A stretch of 15,991 nucleotides of DNA from Candidatus Zixiibacteriota bacterium (GTDB lineage: Bacteria; Zixibacteria; MSB-5A5; GN15; PGXB01): assembly GCA_024230695.1 (NCBI GenBank), contig JAAERC010000651.1, forward strand, positions 1 through 15,991. The letters are read 5' to 3'. Below, one piece after another: positions 1-6,212 of the stretch. Below the pieces are notes generated by a model, which saw nothing but the letters and a program-made list of their open reading frames with translations, had not been told where the DNA came from and searched no databases. The position numbers were made by a program, and so were the translations under genes. Numbering within the stretch: the stretch's first letter is position 1; the number at the start of each line of letters is the position of its first letter.

Positions 1-3000
1 AATATCAATATCTAATTTCGTATCAGGTGGTTTGATGATTTCTTCACCCTTTAATTCACCAATTGCCTCTTCAAGAAGTTTGGTGTAAAGATCAAATCCG
101 ACCTCTTCGATAAATCCCGATTGCTGTGCCCCAAGAATATTCCCGGCACCGCGAATCTCCAGATCTTTCATTGCCAAAGCAAACCCACTGCCTAAATCGG
201 TATGCGCTTCAATCGCCCGCAAGCGCTTTCGTGCATCTGGTGTCATATGACGATATGACGGTGCCAGTAAATATGCATGAGCCCGCATCGATGAACGACC
301 GACCCGCCCACGTAATTGATAAAGTTGCGCCAATCCAAACCGGTCGGCGCGATTGATAATTATTGTATTAACCGATGGTATATCTAATCCTGATTCAATG
401 ATTGAAGTACATAATAATATTTGAAAATTGCCGGCCAAAAAGGCAAGCATGATTCCCTCAAGCGAACGTTCATGCATCTGGCCATGAGCCACTGCCACTG
501 TTACTTGAGGTAAAAGTTTTTTGATATAGCGATGAATTGCCTCAATTGATTGCACGCGATTATGAACAAAAAAGACCTGTCCGCCACGATCGATTTCTTT
601 AAGAATCGCTTCAGCAATCACCTCTGGTTGAAATTCGCAAATTTCGGTCATAATCGGTAGTCTGTCTTTGGGCGAGGTATTAATAAGCGACATATCGCGT
701 GCGCCCATTAATGACATCTGCAAAGTTCGTGGGATAGGTGTCGCCGTCATAGCTACTGTATCAACAGTAGTTTTGATTTTGCGTAGCGATTCTTTATGTT
801 TTACACCAAACCGTTGTTCCTCATCAATAACCAGTAATCCGAGATTCGGAATCTTGACATCTTTGGATAACAAACGATGAGTCCCAACAATAATATCTAT
901 TTTGCCTTTAGACAGTTCTTCAATAATAACCTTTTGTTCTTTTTTGGTTCGGAAACGTGACAACATCTCAACTTTTATTGGGAACTCCGCTAACCGTTGA
1001 GCAAATGTATTCAAATGCTGTTGTGCCAGAATAGTGGTCGGAACCAAAATTGCCACCTGTTTATTCGATTCGACCGCTTTAAAAGCGGCTCGAACCGCAA
1101 CTTCGGTTTTACCATAACCGACATCACCGCATATTAATCGGTCAGTCGGCGTCGGCTTCTCCATGTCGGTCTTGATGGCATCAATTGCTTTTTGTTGGTC
1201 CGGTGTTTCTTCGAAAGGAAACGAGGCTTCTAACTGGCGCATCCAGGTCGTATCGGGACCAAAAGCAATTCCCGGTCGGGTTTTTCTTTCGGCATAAATT
1301 TTAAGAAGATCCTCGGCCATATCAACAATAGCCTTTTTAGTCCGCGCTTTTGTTTTTTCCCAGGCAGTTCCGCCAAGCGGGGAGAGTTTGGGAGCGGCAT
1401 CTTTTCCAGAATATTTGGAGACCCGGTTAAACTCTTCAATTGGGACATACAGTTTATCATCATTGGCATATATCAAAAACAGGCAATCTCGTTTTTGATC
1501 GCCAATATCAATTGTTTTTAATCCTTTATACCGGGCGATTCCAAAATCGGTATGAACTACATAATCACCAACCGAGAGATTGGTGTAACTTTGAATCGCC
1601 ACACCCTCTTTGAATTTCTTCTTACGTGTTCGACGGAAATATCGCCCAAATATCTGATGATCAGTTAAAACTGCCAGATTATTTGCTCTTGAGACAAACC
1701 CGCCTTTTAAAAGAGCGACCTCGATTGGAAAAACAAGCGATTCATCTGATTTTTCCAAAAGTAATTCATTTAATCTTGATGCCTGCCCGGGATTATCGGC
1801 GGCGATGAAAAAATTGATACCACTGACCTGATAACTTTTTATTGTGGTTAATAGAAGATCAAATCTCGAGCCTATCGATGGATGCTCACGGCATTCAAAA
1901 TCAATTATATCTTTTCGACCGCCTTTAAATGGTACAAAATCGATTAATTTATTTTCCTGAAGTGCCATAAGCAGAGGATTACGATTTTTATAATATTGTA
2001 CTACATCGGGAAGTTTTGACATCCGCTCTTTCATCCGCTCATAATGACGACCGGCATCATCGGTAATATCCGCCATAATACCCTCGATATTCCCAGCGCC
2101 AGCGACCAAAAATAATGAATTTGGTGGAATAAAATCTGTCAAACATCCCCGGGGCATATCAAACAAAACCGCCAGCCATTCCAGACCCGGTAATTCCGGG
2201 TCATTGAGATATCGGGCTCGAATCAAACTGCCATCCGCTTCCGGTATCTTTTCAATATATTTCTCAACTGTTTCTTGCGTGATAGCGACTTCTCGGCGGG
2301 GAAGTATCATCACCTCTTTTAATAGGCCGATTGTCCTCTGAGAAGGAACCTCAAACTTCCTGATAGTATCTATTTCATCGCCAAAAAACTCAACTCGAAT
2401 CGGGTAATCAAAACCGGGGGAGAAGAAATCTATTAATCCACCGCGCAGGGCAAAATCACCGACTTCCTCGACCATCGGTACCCGGCGAAAACCGAGTGTA
2501 GTCATTTTTTTAGCCAGATCGGTGATTTCCAGCTCATCGTCAACTTTTAAATAAAGTCCGGCCGATTCAAAATCTTCAACGGTTATAGTAGGTTCAATTA
2601 TTGCTGCCACAGAAGTAACTACTATCTTAAGTTCATTTCTTTGTAACCGCGATAAAGTGGATAATCGTTTCCCAATCGTTTCTGCCGATGGTGACCGGAA
2701 CTCATATGGCGGCGATTGCATCGCGCAAAAATGTCCAATTTGATGTTCACCGAGCAAAAAGATAAGATCATCATACAGATCTTCGGCTTCAGAAGGACTG
2801 GACATCACAGCAACTATCGGTTTTGTTTGGGTATCGATTAAGTTGGCCAAAAGAATTGACGGCGACGAACCAGCCAGCCCAGTTATAGTGATATCAGTTT
2901 CATCTCTGTTTACAATTTTTTCACGTAGCTTTTCATAAGGAATCGTTTCAGCAAATTTGCCAACGATACTGTCGAGTAAATTTCTTTTTGCTCTATCTTT

Positions 3001-3018
3001 GTCAATCGCTATTGTCAT
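1..3018 (-). CDS. mfd: Transcription-repair coupling factor Mfd (3' end cut by window edge)
   Basis: Mfd is an ATP-driven DNA translocase that removes RNA polymerase stalled at lesions and recruits UvrA for nucleotide excision repair. The visible 1006 codons read through to the left edge without a stop. Residues about 1-370 form the UvrB-like module (PPYEFRSPS and VTSVAA motifs). The RNA polymerase interaction domain follows at about 475-545 (VGDYVVHTDFGIARYKG). The RecG-like helicase core contains Walker A GDVGYGKTE with Lys637, the DEEQ box at 732-735, SAT-like TATPIPR, and QLRGRVGR near residue 900. The spacing closely matches E. coli Mfd. Family members are about 1100-1150 residues, so roughly the last 100-150 residues (C-terminal TRCF domain) lie outside the window. 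The ATG is preceded in frame by a TAG three codons upstream, which fixes the start; no clear Shine-Dalgarno is seen. It lies downstream of the pilin operon but behind a terminator. Confidence 0.97.
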   Translation of the reverse strand, partial: MTIAIDKDRAKRNLLDSIVGKFAETIPYEKLREKIVNRDETDITITGLAGSSPSILLANLIDTQTKPIVAVMSSPSEAEDLYDDLIFLLGEHQIGHFCAMQSPPYEFRSPSAETIGKRLSTLSRLQRNELKIVVTSVAAIIEPTITVEDFESAGLYLKVDDELEITDLAKKMTTLGFRRVPMVEEVGDFALRGGLIDFFSPGFDYPIRVEFFGDEIDTIRKFEVPSQRTIGLLKEVMILPRREVAITQETVEKYIEKIPEADGSLIRARYLNDPELPGLEWLAVLFDMPRGCLTDFIPPNSLFLVAGAGNIEGIMADITDDAGRHYERMKERMSKLPDVVQYYKNRNPLLMALQENKLIDFVPFKGGRKDIIDFECREHPSIGSRFDLLLTTIKSYQVSGINFFIAADNPGQASRLNELLLEKSDESLVFPIEVALLKGGFVSRANNLAVLTDHQIFGRYFRRTRKKKFKEGVAIQSYTNLSVGDYVVHTDFGIARYKGLKTIDIGDQKRDCLFLIYANDDKLYVPIEEFNRVSKYSGKDAAPKLSPLGGTAWEKTKARTKKAIVDMAEDLLKIYAERKTRPGIAFGPDTTWMRQLEASFPFEETPDQQKAIDAIKTDMEKPTPTDRLICGDVGYGKTEVAVRAAFKAVESNKQVAILVPTTILAQQHLNTFAQRLAEFPIKVEMLSRFRTKKEQKVIIEELSKGKIDIIVGTHRLLSKDVKIPNLGLLVIDEEQRFGVKHKESLRKIKTTVDTVAMTATPIPRTLQMSLMGARDMSLINTSPKDRLPIMTEICEFQPEVIAEAILKEIDRGGQVFFVHNRVQSIEAIHRYIKKLLPQVTVAVAHGQMHERSLEGIMLAFLAGNFQILLCTSIIESGLDIPSVNTIIINRADRFGLAQLYQLRGRVGRSSMRAHAYLLAPSYRHMTPDARKRLRAIEAHTDLGSGFALAMKDLEIRGAGNILGAQQSGFIEEVGFDLYTKLLEEAIGELKGEEIIKPPDTKLDIDI

Positions 3019-3079
3019 ATCTATCTACTTATTTCAATCCGAAACTAATGATGGCCGAAACAGGCGATGCCTGCAAGGC

Positions 3080-3108
3080 AAAAAGCCCCACCCGGATTCC
3101 GGGTGGGG
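3080..3108 (-). terminator. Strong intrinsic terminator after the pilin operon
   Basis: A perfect 10-bp GC-rich stem (CCCCACCCGG / CCGGGTGGGG) with a 3-base loop lies at 3086-3108. Read on the minus strand it is followed directly by CTTTTTG. It starts 67 bases after the stop of the pilX-like gene and ends before the mfd start, so it should separate the two transcripts. On the plus strand a run of seven T follows a few bases downstream, but no plus-strand gene ends here. Confidence 0.85.
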
Positions 3109-3132
3109 TATTACCTTTTTTTATCTATTCGG

Positions 3133-3138
3133 ATTATA
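3133..3138 (-). promoter_or_regulatory. Perfect TATAAT -10-like element upstream of the terminator hairpin
   Basis: The minus strand reads TATAAT exactly, between the pilX-like stop and the terminator. The nearest -35-like hexamer (TTGCTA) is about 22 bases away, which is too far for a standard promoter, so activity is doubtful. If it is active, the hairpin at 3086-3108 would sit in the mfd leader. A weaker alternative promoter for mfd (TTGCAG, 17 bases, CATCAT) lies after the hairpin. Confidence 0.2.
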
Positions 3139-3174
3139 TACTAATAAATTAAGCAGGTTTTAGCAAGTTAATGT

Positions 3175-4332
3175 TTACAATTCACGCCAACCAACAACCG
3201 CCATTGAGCCGCCACCGTCTTTGCTGAAACTTTCCAGATTTCTATCATAATGGAACCTGGCGCTGTTATGACAAATAATATCATCCGCGATTATAGATCC
3301 AAAGAATTCACCGGAGTTACGCAAATCGGCATCTCCTTCTGGTGAATAAAAAACACCGGTAAAATCTCCACTATTTTTGAGAACAACATCGCCTTGCGAA
3401 TAAATCACTAAATCAGATGCTTCTCCGGTTGGATTTACAGAACCGGAATTCTTGAATTCCATATCTCCAGTTACATATATTGTTACATTGGCGCCTGGAG
3501 CCAGAGTTAACGAGGAGTTATTTTTTAGCGTAATTGACGAAAAGAAATATACACCATCGGCAAGTACAAGATTACCATTTGTCTCCAAATCGCCGGACAT
3601 CATATCATAACTATAACTTCCCGATAACCCCGCCGGGGCAGAATTGTTGGCGTCAGCCCAATCAAATTCAGATTGCGGGATCAATGGAAGATCCACTTCT
3701 GGAACATCATCCGCCACATCACCAGTCACAGTTGCTCCCGGATTCACAGATGCACCACCGGCCAGAGATGTAACAACATCTCCGCCGACAAAAGCACCGT
3801 TTTTCACAATGATATTTCCATTGGAGCCAACACTACCCATACTATCAAGTTGGGTTGCCGCATATGAACCTGAATCAGAATTATATGAGTCAGTTTTGAA
3901 ACTATTCCTTATATCAACACTGCCGTCTCCGAACATTGAATATAAAAACGGATTAAATGCATCTGTATGCATCGTTATTTCAATATTTGCCTGAGCATTA
4001 GTTGTCCAGCCGTCGGCAAGGATAATCAAAGTATCATCCAAAGCCGCGTCAACACTACTGTCAATCACAACAACATTGTAAACGCCACCGCCAAATTGTT
4101 CATCGCTAAAACCGGTCCGCCAGTTGGCATTTTTCTGAATCTCATAGACTGCTCGTTTTGCACCGGCTTCGGCCAAATAAAATGACTCATCGGCGTGTAT
4201 CTTATTAAATGCCAAATCAATATCAGTGGTGGCGGTATTTACGGCAAACATCCCAACCATGGTAAGCATAGTGATTAATGAGAGAGCTATCAAAATAGCA
4301 CTGCCTTTTTCATTATTAATATACATCTTCAT
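3175..4332 (-). CDS. PilX-like pilus assembly protein with repeat-rich C-terminal domain
   Basis: This is a 385-residue membrane-anchored protein of the PilX N-terminal family, part of the minor pilin (initiation) complex of type IV pili or related systems. The N-terminus has a short basic/polar stretch ending in EKG at residue 10, then a hydrophobic helix at 11-32 (SAILIALSLITMLTMVGMFA). There is no Glu at mature position 5, as is common in PilX_N proteins. YLAEAGAKRAVYEI at 52-65 is a typical family signature. The C-terminal part (about 130-365) is rich in short beta-strand-like repeats with KNSG, RNSG or KN turns at 142, 177, 270, 294, 319 and 338, and ends in an FHYDRNL motif, typical of the uncharacterised beta-rich domain fused to such N-termini. 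It has a GGAGA ribosome binding site and lies 15 bases after the pilW-like gene as last gene of the operon. The exact role and substrate are unknown. Confidence 0.8.
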   Translation of the reverse strand: MKMYINNEKGSAILIALSLITMLTMVGMFAVNTATTDIDLAFNKIHADESFYLAEAGAKRAVYEIQKNANWRTGFSDEQFGGGVYNVVVIDSSVDAALDDTLIILADGWTTNAQANIEITMHTDAFNPFLYSMFGDGSVDIRNSFKTDSYNSDSGSYAATQLDSMGSVGSNGNIIVKNGAFVGGDVVTSLAGGASVNPGATVTGDVADDVPEVDLPLIPQSEFDWADANNSAPAGLSGSYSYDMMSGDLETNGNLVLADGVYFFSSITLKNNSSLTLAPGANVTIYVTGDMEFKNSGSVNPTGEASDLVIYSQGDVVLKNSGDFTGVFYSPEGDADLRNSGEFFGSIIADDIICHNSARFHYDRNLESFSKDGGGSMAVVGWREL

Positions 4333-4347
4333 AATTGTCTCCGACTT

Positions 4348-4929
4348 TTATATATTCCTAAGAAATACTTGCTCATCGGTCTGATAGGTCCGAAAACCAT
4401 AGTTATCGATATAATCTTCATCTGGTTTTGAAGATTGAGTAGTAATAGAAACACTTATTGTGGAGGCATTCACCTGCGTGAAAGTAACATCCAGAACATA
4501 GTCTGAAAATACACTCGGACCGCCACTATTTACCTTTTTCATAAGCCGATTGGGAGTTTCGGCACCTTGACCATCTTCACCATCATCAGCATATTGCCCT
4601 TGAAGATCATAGTCGGAATGTGGTGACAAGTAATACAGGACGGTGTCAATTGGCTGTGAGTCACTGTAAAAAACATACAAACTATCACCATTTATCAAAT
4701 AAGGGGCATGCACTCCGGTTTTAAAACCAGCCATGCGCAGTGTTTTCGTTATTTCAACAATGCAGGCACGGGAATTTTGTTGTAATTCAGATATTTCCTC
4801 TTGCGCCATTGTCTGATTATGCATTGTAATATAAAATTCAAAGGCACTGGTTACCATTATTCCGGTTATCAGAGCCGCTATGAGCGTCTCCATCAATGTA
4901 AAACCGGATTTATTCTTTATGATTTTCAT
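4348..4929 (-). CDS. pilW: PilW-like type IV minor pilin
   Basis: This 193-residue protein has a classical type III prepilin signal: a short basic leader (KIIKNKSG) is cut after Gly9, giving mature FTLMETLIAALITG with Glu at mature position 5. The hydrophobic alpha-1 helix follows, then the PilW-type segment with EISELQQNSRACIVEITKTLRMAGF at about 40-68 (read as two adjoining blocks). That segment is characteristic of PilW minor pilins and of GspJ-like pseudopilins. It should be inserted in the inner membrane and processed by a prepilin peptidase that is not in the window. GAGGAA lies about 8 bases upstream of the ATG. It sits between the pilV-like gene (19-base gap) and the pilX-like gene (15-base gap), so all three are probably co-transcribed. 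A type II secretion pseudopilin role cannot be excluded. Confidence 0.8.
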   Translation of the reverse strand: MKIIKNKSGFTLMETLIAALITGIMVTSAFEFYITMHNQTMAQEEISELQQNSRACIVEITKTLRMAGFKTGVHAPYLINGDSLYVFYSDSQPIDTVLYYLSPHSDYDLQGQYADDGEDGQGAETPNRLMKKVNSGGPSVFSDYVLDVTFTQVNASTISVSITTQSSKPDEDYIDNYGFRTYQTDEQVFLRNI

Positions 4930-4948
4930 TATTCTGTTCCTCGCTGAT

Positions 4949-5353
4949 CTAATTGGGTATTAAGTAGGTCGATACTGAATTTGAACGATTTACACCCTGA
5001 TTATCTTCCCAATTGGTTTCAATTATCAATCGATATAATCCATCAGGCACCAGTGAATCGGAAACATGATCATCTATATATGTAGCTTGAACATATTGTT
5101 CTTCCCGATTTTCCTCCTTTTTAACGTAAGGCGCAGTAGGCAATGAATCCAATGATTGATAAAATTCAATTTGCTGATTAACGGAATTAGAAATATTTGA
5201 GTATTCCTCAGAAATAACATTTCCTTCAATAGACATAACAATAAGTGGAGCAATACCCAAAATGCCGATAGTAACGATTAACATCGAAACCATTACTTCA
5301 AGTAGCCCCAGTCCCTTTTGATTATTGATAAGCATCGTTTTCATTTTTCTCAT
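4949..5353 (-). CDS. pilV: PilV-like type IV minor pilin
   Basis: This 134-residue prepilin-like protein is the first gene of the operon. The leader MRKMKTMLINNQKG is cut after Gly14, giving mature LGLLEVMVSMLIVTIGILG with the conserved Glu at mature position 5. GLGLLEVMVS is typical of PilV/GspI-type minor pilins, and the segment IAPLIVMSIEGN after the helix also fits. The rest is a small soluble domain with no recognisable motif. An AGAGG ribosome binding site precedes the ATG; alternative Met4 and Met7 starts would still leave a usable leader. It probably interacts with the PilW-like and PilX-like products in a pilus-priming complex. Confidence 0.75.
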   Translation of the reverse strand: MRKMKTMLINNQKGLGLLEVMVSMLIVTIGILGIAPLIVMSIEGNVISEEYSNISNSVNQQIEFYQSLDSLPTAPYVKKEENREEQYVQATYIDDHVSDSLVPDGLYRLIIETNWEDNQGVNRSNSVSTYLIPN

Positions 5354-5410
5354 TTTCTATACCTCTTTTATACTGTATAGTCGCCACAATAATAAAACTT
5401 GAGAAAGTGA

Positions 5411-5429
5411 TTTGCATATCTTGTGTCAA
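5411..5429 (-). promoter_or_regulatory. Weak sigma-54-like promoter candidate for the pilin operon
   Basis: On the minus strand TTGACACAAGATATGCAAA resembles the sigma-54 pattern TGGCAC-N5-TTGC with exactly the right spacing between the -24 and -12 elements. The -24 GG is GA here and the -12 element is ATGC, so the match is imperfect. It lies about 60 bases before the pilV-like start. The embedded TTGACA is a perfect sigma-70 -35 hexamer, but no -10 hexamer is found 16-18 bases downstream. Confidence 0.25.
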
Positions 5430-5480
5430 AAAAATATGACAAAATTTGAATTGTTTTTGATGTTGTAATATGATGAATAA

Positions 5481-5515
5481 TAACAAGTTAAAGAGTCGAC
5501 GCCTTTGCCTTGTTA
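5481..5515. repeat. Inverted repeat TAACAAG...CTTGTTA upstream of the pilin operon
   Basis: A perfect 7-bp inverted repeat (5481-5487 with 5509-5515) continues inward, after a 2-base interruption, with AAAG/CTTT; the 9-base loop contains GTCGAC. No T-tract follows on either strand, so it is unlikely to be an intrinsic terminator. Its position, about 70-100 bases upstream of the sigma-54-like site, suits an activator binding site. Confidence 0.4.
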
Positions 5516-5532
5516 GTCTAAAATGGTCATAA

Positions 5533-5572
5533 ATATTGGGTTTATTATAAAACTATGGGATTTACCCAATAT
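5533..5572. repeat. Inverted repeat ATATTGGGT...ACCCAATAT
   Basis: Perfect 9-bp arms (5533-5541 and 5564-5572) are separated by 22 bases. A second, shorter pairing TGGG/CCCA inside the same stretch (5556-5568) would compete with it. It lies between the cupin stop and the pilV-like start. It may be an operator or a weak 3' structure for the cupin transcript; no T-tract follows. Confidence 0.4.
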
Positions 5573-5599
5573 AATACTTAGATTCTACTGTAGTTTTAA

Positions 5600-5661
5600 T
5601 GCCGTCAAATATGGCGGCTCATTTTCTATTTTTTGCCGTCATACCCGCCAAAACTGGCGGC
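5600..5661. repeat. Short imperfect direct repeat at the cupin 3' end
   Basis: TGCCGTCA followed by TGGCGGC occurs twice, at 5600-5618 and 5634-5661. The two elements are 4 bases apart in the first copy and 13 in the second. The second copy is inside the last codons of the cupin gene and the first is just past its stop. In the second copy CCGCCA and TGGCGG also form a 6-bp hairpin. This looks like a partial duplication of the gene end, or alternative 3' hairpins. Confidence 0.4.
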
Positions 5662-5979
5662 ACGAAAATCTTCTCTAATCGGATGAAACACATCAACAAT
5701 TTTGCAATCTGAAAGAGCCTTGCCTGAATGAGGAATATTTGGCGCCAAGACCATCACCTTGCCAGCCTTCAGAACATAAGGTTTCCCTTCGACCGTAAGC
5801 TCCAATTCACCCTCGGTGACATTAACGACCTGCTCATGAAAATGTGCATGCTCCGGCAAAATTGAACCCTGTTTAATACTAACATGCGCTACTGTGAGCG
5901 TATCGGCGGTTACAACTTGTGCCGATACTCCCGGGGCAAGCTCCAGAGTTGAAATGTCGTTTAAATTAATCAATCCCAT
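5626..5979 (-). CDS. Small single-domain cupin protein
   Basis: This 117-residue protein is a single cupin beta-barrel. Motif 1 is PEHAHFHEQVVNVTEGELEL (residues 42-61), with likely metal ligands His44, His46 and Gln50 in place of the classical Glu. Motif 2 is the G73...P80NIPH84 segment, giving the fourth ligand His84. Length and layout match stand-alone cupins that bind a divalent metal in the cytoplasm. The substrate cannot be told; many relatives are annotated only as cupin-domain proteins, and some are sugar-binding or dioxygenase-like. A near-perfect AAGGAGG ribosome binding site precedes the ATG. It is divergent from gatE and on the same strand as the pilin operon, but a 272-base gap suggests separate transcription. 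Confidence 0.85.
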   Translation of the reverse strand: MGLINLNDISTLELAPGVSAQVVTADTLTVAHVSIKQGSILPEHAHFHEQVVNVTEGELELTVEGKPYVLKAGKVMVLAPNIPHSGKALSDCKIVDVFHPIREDFRAASFGGYDGKK

Positions 5980-6049
5980 AAATTCCTCCTTACAAAATTC
6001 ACAGATCTATACTAACAGTTTATTCTACTTCAGTTTATTGATATAGCTA

Positions 6050-6078
6050 AAAATATCATATTATGTCTTAATTGGCAA
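6050..6078 (-). promoter_or_regulatory. Candidate sigma-70 promoter for the cupin gene
   Basis: On the minus strand TTGCCA (6078-6073) and TATTTT (6055-6050) are separated by exactly 17 bases, about 70 bases before the cupin ATG. The match is moderate (4-5 of 6 in each box) in an AT-rich region, so chance is possible. Confidence 0.35.
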
Positions 6079-6131
6079 CTAAAAGTCTACAATTCTCATT
6101 AATACGTCCTAATAAATAAGGAAAAATGCTA

Positions 6132-6159
6132 TTGCGAATTTTACAGAATAATGTATTTT
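6132..6159 (+). promoter_or_regulatory. Candidate promoter for gatE-gatD
   Basis: TTGCGA (6132-6137) and TATTTT (6154-6159) are spaced by 16 bases, about 54 bases upstream of the gatE ATG. It is the best pair I can see in the divergent region, but it is weak. Confidence 0.25.
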
Positions 6160-6212
6160 AGCGCCCGAAGCAGAAGACCAAAAGACTATGAAATTTAGGT
6201 TGAATTGATTAT

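Noticed and set aside
1230..1469. Small ORF antisense or out of frame within mfd
   Set aside because: It lies entirely inside the mfd coding region in another frame and shows no recognisable motif.
5369..5379. Palindrome TATACTGTATA as operator or -10 region of the pilin operon
   Set aside because: It directly abuts the ribosome binding site of the pilV-like gene, leaving almost no leader, and such short AT palindromes are common by chance.
5424..5429. TTGACA as a sigma-70 -35 box for the pilin operon
   Set aside because: No acceptable -10 hexamer is found 16-18 bases downstream on the minus strand.
6188..6208. Six-codon leader ORF (MKFRLN) just before gatE
   Set aside because: Too short and without a clear ribosome binding site; such ORFs occur often by chance in AT-rich DNA.
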